In this document: one piece after another, positions 50,421 to 57,451 of the stretch
How the letters are laid out: each line of letters starts with the position of its first letter
Numbering within the stretch: the first letter of the stretch is position 1
Origin: Paenibacillus sp. RC334
GTDB lineage: Bacteria > Bacillota > Bacilli > Paenibacillales > Paenibacillaceae
Direction of reading: 5' to 3'
Length of the DNA: 64,000 nt
Assembly: GCF_030034735.1 (NCBI RefSeq)
Contig: NZ_CP125370.1
Coordinates: 124,001 to 188,000 of the forward strand
The notes under the pieces: model-generated
Told to the model about the DNA's origin: nothing
Databases searched by the model: none
What the model saw: the letters and a program-made list of their open reading frames with translations, nothing else
Translations under genes and position numbers: made by a program

Positions 50421-50765
50421 TTAACCGATAACGACATACGAGGACACACCAGCAGGTACCGATCTGACCCGGAACAGCGTTCCGTCGTCTCTAAAGGTAC
50501 GTAGAATATAAGGCTGGTTCGTAGGTGTACGCACATTGTTGAATCGGACTGTGCCGAAACTGTCGAAATTGGCAGCTTGCACAAAGCTTTCATCTGTACG
50601 GCGGAGGACTGCAAAAAATCCCGTTGTAATAAAAGGTACTCCATCATTACGAGCCCAAATGACCGTAAACCGGCTAAAGGTTTGCGTAGGACTCACATTA
50701 CGATATTTCGTAACAGGAACCTTTCTGCCCGTAGACTTTAAGGTTTGAGGAGGACGAATGGCCAT
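50421..50765 (-). CDS. Conserved-looking small protein of unknown function
   Basis: 114 residues, basic, with a beta-rich pattern ('FSRFTVIWARNDGVPFITTGFFAVLRRTDESF', 'FDSFGTVRFNNVRTPTNQPYILRTFRDDGTLFRVR'). No signal peptide, membrane segment or catalytic motif is apparent. AAAGGAG about 10 nt before ATG 50765 supports translation. I do not recognise the family with certainty. It lies alone between a terminator and the SNF2 operon. Confidence 0.65.
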   Translation of the reverse strand: MAIRPPQTLKSTGRKVPVTKYRNVSPTQTFSRFTVIWARNDGVPFITTGFFAVLRRTDESFVQAANFDSFGTVRFNNVRTPTNQPYILRTFRDDGTLFRVRSVPAGVSSYVVIG

Positions 50766-50866
50766 TACCTATCAACTCCTTTGTTGTGATGTGATAGTAG
50801 ATGCACACAAAGGAGTTTCGAACCGTGCGATAAACTACTTCTTCAAAAATAGGTTTATAGACCTCA

Positions 50867-53800
50867 TCACGCCCAGTCGCGACGTAGTGTAAAGAGTTCT
50901 TTTAATGCGTCTGTCGACAGCTCGGTAATCCAGCCCTCGGTGCTGGAAATGATTTGGTCGCTAAGCTGCTGCTTGCTCTCCAGCATTTCGTCAATACGTT
51001 CCTCCAGCGTGCCCAGCGAGATGAACTTGTGCACCTGTACGTCCTTCGTTTGTCCCATCCGGTAGGCGCGGTCTGTGGCCTGATTTTCAACAGCCGGATT
51101 CCACCAGCGGTCGAAGTGAAAGACGTGGTTGGCAGCTGTCAGATTCAGACCCACGCCCCCGGCCTTGAGCGACAAAATAAATACGGACGGCTGCTCGTCT
51201 GACGGCAGTGTGTGAGCTTGGAACTGATCAATCATCCGGTCACGGGCGGTTTTGGACGTGCTACCGTTGAGGTAGAGCACCGGCTCTTGCAGCTCTTGAG
51301 CGAGCACCTGCTGGAGCATACGTCCCATGCCAATATACTGTGTGAAAATAAGGCAGCGCTCGCCTTCCTCCCGCAGCTCCTTGACCATGGCCAAAATACG
51401 CTCCAGCTTGGATGAACGGCTGATAACTGCTTCGAAATCGGGCTGACTATAGCCGGAAGCCGTGGCATCCGGGGCTGCCTCCTTGGTTAAGAGCGCAGGA
51501 TGATCGCAAAGCTGCTTCAACTGGGTAAGGGCAGATAATATAGCACCTTTTCGCTCAATCCCCTCCAGCTTGTGCATCCGTTCCATGAGCTCTTTAACAA
51601 TTTGGTCATAGAGCGCTCCCTGCTCGGAGGTGAGGTGAATATACGTTTTCATCTCATTTTTCTCGGGCAAATCAAGCTGTATAGCCGGGTCTTTCTTCTT
51701 GCGTCGCAGCATGAAGGGCTGAACTAGTTTTTGCAGGTCTATCGTTCGTTGTTCGTTATGTTCCTTCTCGATAGCATTGATGAACCGATTGCTGAAGGAG
51801 CGTGCGCTGCCCAGATAACCGGGATTGATAAAATCATAAATCGACCATAGCTCGGACAGCCGATTTTCAATAGGCGTCCCGGTTAGCGCTATACGATGCC
51901 GGGCAGGGAAGCTGCGGACGGCACTGGATTGCTTGGTTTGCGCATTTTTAATGTTCTGCGCTTCATCCAGGCAAACCGAGTCCCAGGTTATGCTTTGCAG
52001 CTGCTCTTGATCAAGGGTCGCTGTTGCAAAGGAGGTCAGGATGACATCGGCTTGCTCGACTTCTTCGCGGAACAAGTCTCCCTGATCCCGCTTGCTTCCA
52101 TAGTGGAGCATGACCTTCAATGAAGGGGCGAATCGGCTAAGTTCCTTCTGCCAGTTGCCCAGTACCGAAGTTGGACAAATCAGCAGCGAGCTGGAGCGGA
52201 CGCTCGTCTCTGCTGCGATGTCCTGTAGATGTAGCAAATAGGCAATAAACTGCACCGTTTTGCCAAGCCCCATATCGTCGGCAAGGCAGGCGCCCAGTCC
52301 AAAGCGCCGTAAAAAGGCAAGCCACGCGTATCCGTCCCGCTGATACGTCCGCAGCTCGGCTTGCAGTCCATCCGGCACCTCCAGTGCGGGCCATTCCGAC
52401 TGTCGCCCAAGCTGGCTGATCAGCTTCAGCAGATGCCCGTTCAGCTCGACCTCCAGCCGGAAGCGTGCCGCATCCTCCGGCTGTTCTCCCGTAGCGTCGC
52501 TCTCCGCCTCATCAGCGTTGCCGAGCAGGTGTAGCTGCAGGATGCCCTGAAACGACAATCCCTGAGTGCTGTCGATCCCGGCCATGGCCCGACGGATTTG
52601 CGCCAGCAGCGCGGGATCGAGTGCGATCCATTGCCCGCGGAAGCGCACCAGCCGCTCGTTGCGGGCCACCAGCTCGGCGAACTCGGACTCGCTCAGATCG
52701 GCATCGCCAATGGCAACACGCCAATCGAACTGGACAATCGAGTCCAGTCCGAACAGCGAGCCGCCCTTCGCTCGCTCGCTCCCGCCTTCGCCAGGGCGGA
52801 CCTTGGCCCGCAGCTTCGGCTTCTTGCGGGTGGCTGCTTCCCACCAAGCGGGCAGCAGTACCTGCCAACCGCCTTCCAGCAAGCGATGGCTGTCGGTCGT
52901 CAGGAATTGCCACGCCGCCTCGTCGGAGAGCGGGCGATCCAGCACGTCATCGCGGCTTCCGGTCCGCTGCCCGGCGGGCAAAATCGCGGTCAAGCGCTCC
53001 AGCCATCCGGCTGAGCGCTCACGCACATGGGCTGTCCACGCATCGGGCCACGGGCCGGATGCGTATCCATCGTCGGCTAGCCGTACAGGCACCAGCAGTG
53101 CCGGGTCCTGCTTGTCCTGCAACACAAGCTTGAGCTGCCACGACGGATCGTCGTCCTCCAGCTCTGGCTCCAGCAGTTGCAGGAGCGGGCGGAAGGGCGC
53201 GGTATCGGCCTTCCAGCCGATAGCGATAAGCCATGCCCGCGCGTCCAGACCAGCCGCGGCCGGGCGGTTTTGGGCGAAGAGAATTGGATATTCTCTTCGC
53301 AAATCGGCGGCTTCCGCTTCGGTGCCGTACCAGCGTTGAAACACGGTGGCCGAGAACGCCGCAGCCAGCCCTTCGCGCTCGTCCTTCTCCAGGCTGTCAA
53401 GCAGAGCAAGCTCTGCCGGTTTGGTGCTTTCCAGCGTTTTCCCCGATTCTAACGCCTCTCGCGCCTCCGCCGCCTCCAGTGCTTCCGTATCCCAAATCCA
53501 TTGCAGCTTCCCTGTCTGAAATGCTGTGAAGCTGGGCACGTAGGCTTTCGCTTCAATGCAATGGGCAAGTAGAGGGATCAATCGAAGCCACGGGGCATTG
53601 TCCTCGTCCCAGATCCATTCGATATGCTCCAGCCATTTGCGCTCCGTCAGAAAGGGAATCACCTGCTCCGAGGGGAGGAGGATAATATCCGTGTCCTGAA
53701 CGTGCTGAATCTCCAGCTCGGTGCCATAGAAAGAAGCCTCATGCCAAGCAAATAAACGCTGCTTCAGGATTTGGCCGGAAATGCTGTAGTTCATAGACGA

Positions 53801-53875
53801 ATCGCCATAAATAAGCGCGTCTCCATAGGTGGTTAACTGGATGTGTACCGTAATCGTCTCCGTATATTGGCTCAT
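50867..53875 (-). CDS. SNF2-family DEAD/DEAH helicase (RapA/HepA-like)
   Basis: 1002 residues. N-terminal half is a bacterial SNF2-associated region; the ATPase core holds Walker A 'CLADDMGLGKTVQ' (about 529-541), DExH box 'DEAQNIKN' (about 636-643), 'LTGTPIENRLSELWSIYDFINPGYLGS', and the C-terminal helicase motifs 'LIFTQYIGMG', 'LSLKAGGVGLNLTAANHVFHFDRWWNPAVENQATDRAYRMGQ'. A DNA translocase that remodels protein-DNA or transcription complexes. Codons about 150-450 are noticeably GC-rich compared with neighbours. Its ATG overlaps the stop of the upstream SWIM gene by 4 bp, so the two are made together. Confidence 0.94.
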   Translation of the reverse strand: MSQYTETITVHIQLTTYGDALIYGDSSMNYSISGQILKQRLFAWHEASFYGTELEIQHVQDTDIILLPSEQVIPFLTERKWLEHIEWIWDEDNAPWLRLIPLLAHCIEAKAYVPSFTAFQTGKLQWIWDTEALEAAEAREALESGKTLESTKPAELALLDSLEKDEREGLAAAFSATVFQRWYGTEAEAADLRREYPILFAQNRPAAAGLDARAWLIAIGWKADTAPFRPLLQLLEPELEDDDPSWQLKLVLQDKQDPALLVPVRLADDGYASGPWPDAWTAHVRERSAGWLERLTAILPAGQRTGSRDDVLDRPLSDEAAWQFLTTDSHRLLEGGWQVLLPAWWEAATRKKPKLRAKVRPGEGGSERAKGGSLFGLDSIVQFDWRVAIGDADLSESEFAELVARNERLVRFRGQWIALDPALLAQIRRAMAGIDSTQGLSFQGILQLHLLGNADEAESDATGEQPEDAARFRLEVELNGHLLKLISQLGRQSEWPALEVPDGLQAELRTYQRDGYAWLAFLRRFGLGACLADDMGLGKTVQFIAYLLHLQDIAAETSVRSSSLLICPTSVLGNWQKELSRFAPSLKVMLHYGSKRDQGDLFREEVEQADVILTSFATATLDQEQLQSITWDSVCLDEAQNIKNAQTKQSSAVRSFPARHRIALTGTPIENRLSELWSIYDFINPGYLGSARSFSNRFINAIEKEHNEQRTIDLQKLVQPFMLRRKKKDPAIQLDLPEKNEMKTYIHLTSEQGALYDQIVKELMERMHKLEGIERKGAILSALTQLKQLCDHPALLTKEAAPDATASGYSQPDFEAVISRSSKLERILAMVKELREEGERCLIFTQYIGMGRMLQQVLAQELQEPVLYLNGSTSKTARDRMIDQFQAHTLPSDEQPSVFILSLKAGGVGLNLTAANHVFHFDRWWNPAVENQATDRAYRMGQTKDVQVHKFISLGTLEERIDEMLESKQQLSDQIISSTEGWITELSTDALKELFTLRRDWA

Positions 53876-55554
53876 GATAACAATTTCCCTTTCCGCAATT
53901 CCTCCTGTAGCGCCCGCAGGCGGCTATGGCGGCTGGTGAAGGTCGCGAAGAACAGCTCCCAGCGCGGCTCTTGCTTCATTTTTTTGTATAGCTTGAACAG
54001 CCGCTTCAACAGCTTGACCGCCGCTTTGTAGCTGGATCTGTTTTTTTCCAGCACATATCGTTCCACCGCCTGATGGTAGAAGGGCAGCAGCAGCTCCGGT
54101 GCGTTCTTTTCAATGGGCTGCAACACGCTCACCCGAAAACTCAAAGGCTCGCTGCGTATACTTAACTGGTAGTCGATCCATTGCCGCCATTTGTCGTGGG
54201 CAAGCAGTGCTTCTTCATACATTCCCCCGGCAAAAGGAAGCATTCCGACCAGTGTATCCCACATTTCCTGTTCTGCTTCTGGAAGATGCTGCAAAACCGT
54301 ATCCCAATCGTTCATATAATCGTGCAAATGATCGTCCCGATGGCTGTGGAGCAAGGGGCCGATATGCCGTAGTCCGTCCTTGAGGCGCGACCATTCCTCG
54401 GCTTCACGTAAGGCATGTAAGAACAAAAGCAGTTGACTGGAAGAGATTTTTAGCGGAAAAGCCTTTTCGGCCTTCTCAAGCAGTGACCAGGCTTGATCAT
54501 CCTGAGACTGGTAAAAATACATCCAGCTTTGGGCCAGCATCCAGGGAAGCCGGGCCAAAGCTGTACCAAGCTCATCCTCAGCCGCCCGTAAATGCTGTAA
54601 TTCCTCCGCATATATGCTGGAAGTGGAATCTTTCTGTTTGGGACGCATCCAATTTAGCCAAAATCGGTAGTACGCGTCTGAAAAATAAGTGCCGTTACGC
54701 GATTCTGCCAGCATTTTTCGGCGTAAATAGGCCAAGGTCTCTGCCATGCGTGCTTCTTGCATCGGTTCATTGGTTAGGGCAGGTGTTAGGACAAGCTGGC
54801 TCTCAAAATCACGCTCGATAGCTTCTTTAAGCTCATCGGCGGCGATTTGCGTGTAATATCCCATATAGGAATGGGTGGGATAGCCTGGCATAGGTGACTG
54901 AGGCACCAGCTTTTCCAGCACACGCAGATGAGCGTGCAATTCATACAACTGTTCCATGCCGGGTGAAAGCGGCGGCTTCACAGCATATATTGAGGCCAGC
55001 GCGCTTTGTGCATATTGGGAATTTTGCGTATTCATGTGGATAAGGGCGATGCACTGATCGAACAAGTCATGCCATTCCGAGATGGGCAAATTCAGTATGC
55101 GGCTTGCTGTTTTGCTGAGCGTGTTTCTGGCAGCCTGCTTGCGATCCGGTGAAGGAGTGGACCGGGAAGCAGGCGCGGTGGTGCGCGCGTCAGATTTGGT
55201 GGCCAACCGGGTGAAGCCCGCTGAATGGGCGTTCACCAACGCATGTACGGAACGCTCCTGCACATTCGCATAATTCAGCAGTACGGCGATCATGTGCTTG
55301 CAGTTCTTATGAACTGGACATGTACATCGGCTGGCAGCAAAAGCGCTCAAGTGCAGATCCACCTCGTAAAGATCGCTTCCATCTACGACAGCCGCGATAT
55401 GGTCGGCGTCAGGCAATGTAAATTCTTTTACCTTTCCTTGCTTGAAATATTGAAAGCCGCGTTTAATCGTCACGTCATTAAAATGGTCAGCCACGTTCTG
55501 GATAAGCTGCTGCCACTGTATATCATCCATAAGATAGGTTGGTTTCATATGCAT
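53872..55554 (-). CDS. SWIM zinc-finger protein
   Basis: 560 residues. SWIM motif C-x-C-xn-C-x-H in 'ASRCTCPVHKNCKHMIAVLL' (about 74-93), preceded by 'RGFQYFKQGKVKEFTLPDADHIAAVVDGSDLYEVDL'. The rest is a helical region with several Trp/Leu-rich repeats and no known enzyme motif. SWIM domains bind nucleic acid or proteins and are often encoded beside SNF2 helicases, with which this gene overlaps (ATGA). AGGAG 5 nt before ATG 55554 supports the start. Confidence 0.9.
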   Translation of the reverse strand: MHMKPTYLMDDIQWQQLIQNVADHFNDVTIKRGFQYFKQGKVKEFTLPDADHIAAVVDGSDLYEVDLHLSAFAASRCTCPVHKNCKHMIAVLLNYANVQERSVHALVNAHSAGFTRLATKSDARTTAPASRSTPSPDRKQAARNTLSKTASRILNLPISEWHDLFDQCIALIHMNTQNSQYAQSALASIYAVKPPLSPGMEQLYELHAHLRVLEKLVPQSPMPGYPTHSYMGYYTQIAADELKEAIERDFESQLVLTPALTNEPMQEARMAETLAYLRRKMLAESRNGTYFSDAYYRFWLNWMRPKQKDSTSSIYAEELQHLRAAEDELGTALARLPWMLAQSWMYFYQSQDDQAWSLLEKAEKAFPLKISSSQLLLFLHALREAEEWSRLKDGLRHIGPLLHSHRDDHLHDYMNDWDTVLQHLPEAEQEMWDTLVGMLPFAGGMYEEALLAHDKWRQWIDYQLSIRSEPLSFRVSVLQPIEKNAPELLLPFYHQAVERYVLEKNRSSYKAAVKLLKRLFKLYKKMKQEPRWELFFATFTSRHSRLRALQEELRKGKLLS

Positions 55555-55773
55555 TAGTCTCCTAAGAGAGAATAGTCAATCTGATGACAGCTTAACACTT
55601 CCATTATATCAGTTCATGAACGAGTATTTGTATTAATCCAGAGAGCGGTTTTTATTCGGCAATATAATAGATCGGAATGATTCTGTCCGTCTATATATTG
55701 TACCTGCGAGCGAATGGAAACGAATAATGTAAAATGCTGGGACGTAAATTGAGGTGGAGGGAGCAGATGGAAA

Positions 55774-56118
55774 GTGTCCATGTTTACACTGCACGGTAAA
55801 GGCTCCAATGAACAAGACATGTACGGAGTTACGCTGGGTAACCAATTGAAGGGAATCGTGGCGTTGAACGGCTATGTGCCTGACTTTGTGAAAACGGAAT
55901 ACGCGCTGCAAAGCACGGAGGACGTATCCGTATTTATTTCCTACGGCGGATACGATTCCGTATTTCCAATGAAGATCGGTCATGAGACCGCAGCGTATTT
56001 CCAGACCCGGACATCTCACTGCACGTTCAAAACGTACCCGACAGACCACGGTGTCTCACCCGACAACCAACGGGACGTGCTCCAGTGGCTGCGTGAGGAT
56101 GCGGGAATCTCGTATTGA
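55774..56118 (+). pseudogene. Internally deleted phospholipase/carboxylesterase-type hydrolase
   Basis: The frame begins with 'FTLHGKGSNEQDMYG', the oxyanion-region start of alpha/beta hydrolases of the phospholipase/carboxylesterase family, and jumps directly to 'LGNQLKGIVALNGYVPDFVKTEYALQ', the segment that normally follows the nucleophile. About 80-100 residues including the Gly-x-Ser-x-Gly nucleophile elbow are missing. Catalytic Asp ('GGYDSVFP') and His ('TDHGVS') remain. Upstream, GGAGGGAG leads to ATG 55767, whose frame soon stops (MESVHVYTAR), so the N-terminus is frameshifted as well. A non-functional remnant. Confidence 0.75.
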
Positions 56119-56140
56119 TGGCAGTACGTATGTATAGTAA

Positions 56141-56146
56141 TATAAT
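56141..56146 (+). promoter_or_regulatory. -10 box upstream of the 33-aa peptide gene
   Basis: Consensus TATAAT, 45 bp before ATG 56191. The best -35 candidate (TTGATG, 56115-56120) is 20 nt away, longer than ideal. Confidence 0.45.
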
Positions 56147-56190
56147 TTCAGAGGGTGTAGTAAGCACTCCGGAAAGGAGAACCTAAGACG

Positions 56191-56292
56191 ATGGGGACCG
56201 CGATTGTACTTCTACTCACGGCACTGGTTAATCTCGCAGCCGCTTGGATGAACTTCCAAACAGCCAAGAAAAATAACCGCCGGGTAAAGTAA
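56191..56292 (+). CDS. 33-aa hydrophobic peptide, possible type I toxin
   Basis: MGTAIVLLLTALVNLAAAWM followed by NFQTAKKNNRRVK: one membrane helix (about 3-20) and a basic tail, the layout of small holin-like/type I toxins of Firmicutes. AAAGGAG lies at 56174-56180, 10 nt before ATG. The 3' region forms two hairpins (56294-56324 and 56334-56362) and is covered on the opposite strand by a likely antisense RNA with its own promoter and terminator. Toxicity is an inference from layout; the peptide could also be a harmless small membrane protein. Confidence 0.6.
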   Translation: MGTAIVLLLTALVNLAAAWMNFQTAKKNNRRVK

Positions 56293-56375
56293 AAAGCCCC
56301 TTACGCTGCAACGTAAGAAGGCTTGAATCATCAGCAAGGTTGGGGAGCAATCCCCTTCCTGCACCCTATCATCTT
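56288..56375 (-). ncRNA. Candidate antisense RNA (antitoxin) to the 33-aa peptide mRNA
   Basis: On the minus strand TTTACA (56410-56405), exactly 17 nt, TAAGAT (56387-56382) would start RNA near 56375. It would fold GCAGG..GGGGA/TCCCC..CCTTGC, then AAGCC..TTACG/CGTAA..GGCTT ending in CTTTTT (56295-56291), a good intrinsic terminator right at the stop codon of the peptide gene. The RNA of about 88 nt would pair with the 3' end of the toxin mRNA, as RatA does with txpA in B. subtilis. Confidence 0.5.
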
Positions 56376-56452
56376 ATGCTTATCTTACCCTCTTCATTCT
56401 CTGTTGTAAATTATATTTTACAAATTCGAGAAACCATAAAGGAGGCATCAGT

Positions 56453-56539
56453 ATGCAAACTGTTACCCTTATCATCGCTTTGGTCGGTCTGGTTATTTCA
56501 CTGGCTGCTTTATCACAAGCTATTAAGAATAGGAGGTAA
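56453..56539 (+). CDS. 28-aa hydrophobic peptide, possible toxin partner
   Basis: MQTVTLIIALVGLVISLAAL then SQAIKNRR: one membrane helix (about 4-20) and a short basic tail. AAAGGAGG (56438-56444) stands 8 nt before ATG, an excellent ribosome site. The last codons (AGG AGG) also form the ribosome site of the next gene, so the two are coupled. Confidence 0.65.
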   Translation: MQTVTLIIALVGLVISLAALSQAIKNRR

Positions 56540-56544
56540 TCGCT

Positions 56545-56724
56545 TTGGCAAGGAATGCGCTATCTTTTAGATTTCCGGAAGAGTTCGCTACAATGCTGCG
56601 TACCTGGTCATTTGTTACCGAAAAGGATCAAAGAACCATTTTGCAAGAAGCCTTCACAGAATATGCGAATAATCACCCAGATACCAAAGAGAAAGTCCTT
56701 CAAGTCATAAACACACTAAAATGA
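56545..56724 (+). CDS. 59-aa small protein, possible ribbon-helix-helix regulator/antitoxin
   Basis: TTG start with AGGAGG at 56531-56536 spaced 8 nt. The sequence begins 'ARNALSFRFPEEFATMLRTW', an alternating strand followed by helix ('PEE' turn) as in ribbon-helix-helix proteins, and continues as a helical, acidic-basic segment to 'VLQVINTLK'. RHH proteins bind DNA as dimers and are common antitoxins. The assignment rests on pattern only. Ends in a terminator; five bases separate it from the 28-aa peptide gene. Confidence 0.55.
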   Translation: MARNALSFRFPEEFATMLRTWSFVTEKDQRTILQEAFTEYANNHPDTKEKVLQVINTLK

Positions 56725-56751
56725 CCTGTCACAGAGACAGGCCATTTTTTT
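56722..56751. terminator. Terminator after the small-peptide genes
   Basis: TGaCCTGTC-acaga-GACAGGcCA (56722-56742) followed by seven T; read from the other strand it can also end pgmB. Confidence 0.82.
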
Positions 56752-56767
56752 ATATTCTTTCCCTTCT

Positions 56768-57424
56768 TCATCCCCTGATAAAATGCGCCTCCAACATCCT
56801 CAAAGACAGCTCGGCGGTAGTAGCCACCACGATATCGGCACCCTGCATTTGCGAGGGCGTTCCCACACCGACTGCGAACATTCCTGCACTCTTGATCGCC
56901 TGGATTCCGGCCTGAGCGTCCTCTATACCGATACAGCCGGCAGGCTGAACACCCAGATTCACGGCTCCGGTGAGGAAGATTTCCGGGTCAGGCTTGCCAT
57001 GCCGAATGGCTGTGACATCCACCACACTGTCAAAATAGTGTGTCAGCTCCAGCCTATCCAGTATAAACGCTGCGTTTTTGCTCGCAGAGGCCAGCGCAAT
57101 TCCGATCCTGGCGTCGCGTAACTCCATTAGAAGTGCATGGATGCCCGGTAGTACGTCTGCCGGGGTCAAAGCCGAGATGAGCCGCTGGTACTCCGTATTT
57201 TTCCGTGCAGCCAGCTCCAGCTTATCCTCGGCAGTATATGCGTCCGCTTCACCCCGCGCCAATATTTTGTCGAGTGATTCCGTTCGGCTGATCCCTTTTA
57301 GCTGCTCATTAAATTCTCGATCAAAAGGAATGCCCAACGCCGCCGCCAAGCTGTCCCATGCCTGAAAATGGTATTCGGCGGTATCTGTAATCACGCCGTC
57401 CAAGTCAAAAATCACTGCCTTCAT
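56768..57424 (-). CDS. pgmB: Beta-phosphoglucomutase
   Basis: 218-residue HAD enzyme converting beta-glucose-1-P to glucose-6-P. Nucleophile D7 and acid/base D9 in 'VIFDLDGVITDTAEYHFQAW', substrate loop 'LKGISRTESLDKILARG', 'IGIALASASKNAAFILDRLELTHYFDSVVD', 'GKPDPEIFLTGAVNLGVQPAGCIGIEDAQAGIQAIKSAGM'. The 'LKGISR' cap signature separates it from general HAD phosphatases. It follows maltose phosphorylase (27 bp gap) and uses the beta-glucose-1-P that enzyme makes. Confidence 0.95.
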   Translation of the reverse strand: MKAVIFDLDGVITDTAEYHFQAWDSLAAALGIPFDREFNEQLKGISRTESLDKILARGEADAYTAEDKLELAARKNTEYQRLISALTPADVLPGIHALLMELRDARIGIALASASKNAAFILDRLELTHYFDSVVDVTAIRHGKPDPEIFLTGAVNLGVQPAGCIGIEDAQAGIQAIKSAGMFAVGVGTPSQMQGADIVVATTAELSLRMLEAHFIRG

Positions 57425-57451
57425 TCGCTTCTCCCCCTTGTCTGCCCGTAT

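Noticed and set aside
52566..53339. 257-codon plus-strand frame with Ser/Arg/Ala-rich product
   Set aside because: Falls in the GC-rich part of the SNF2 gene, where stop codons are rare in all frames; composition is low complexity.
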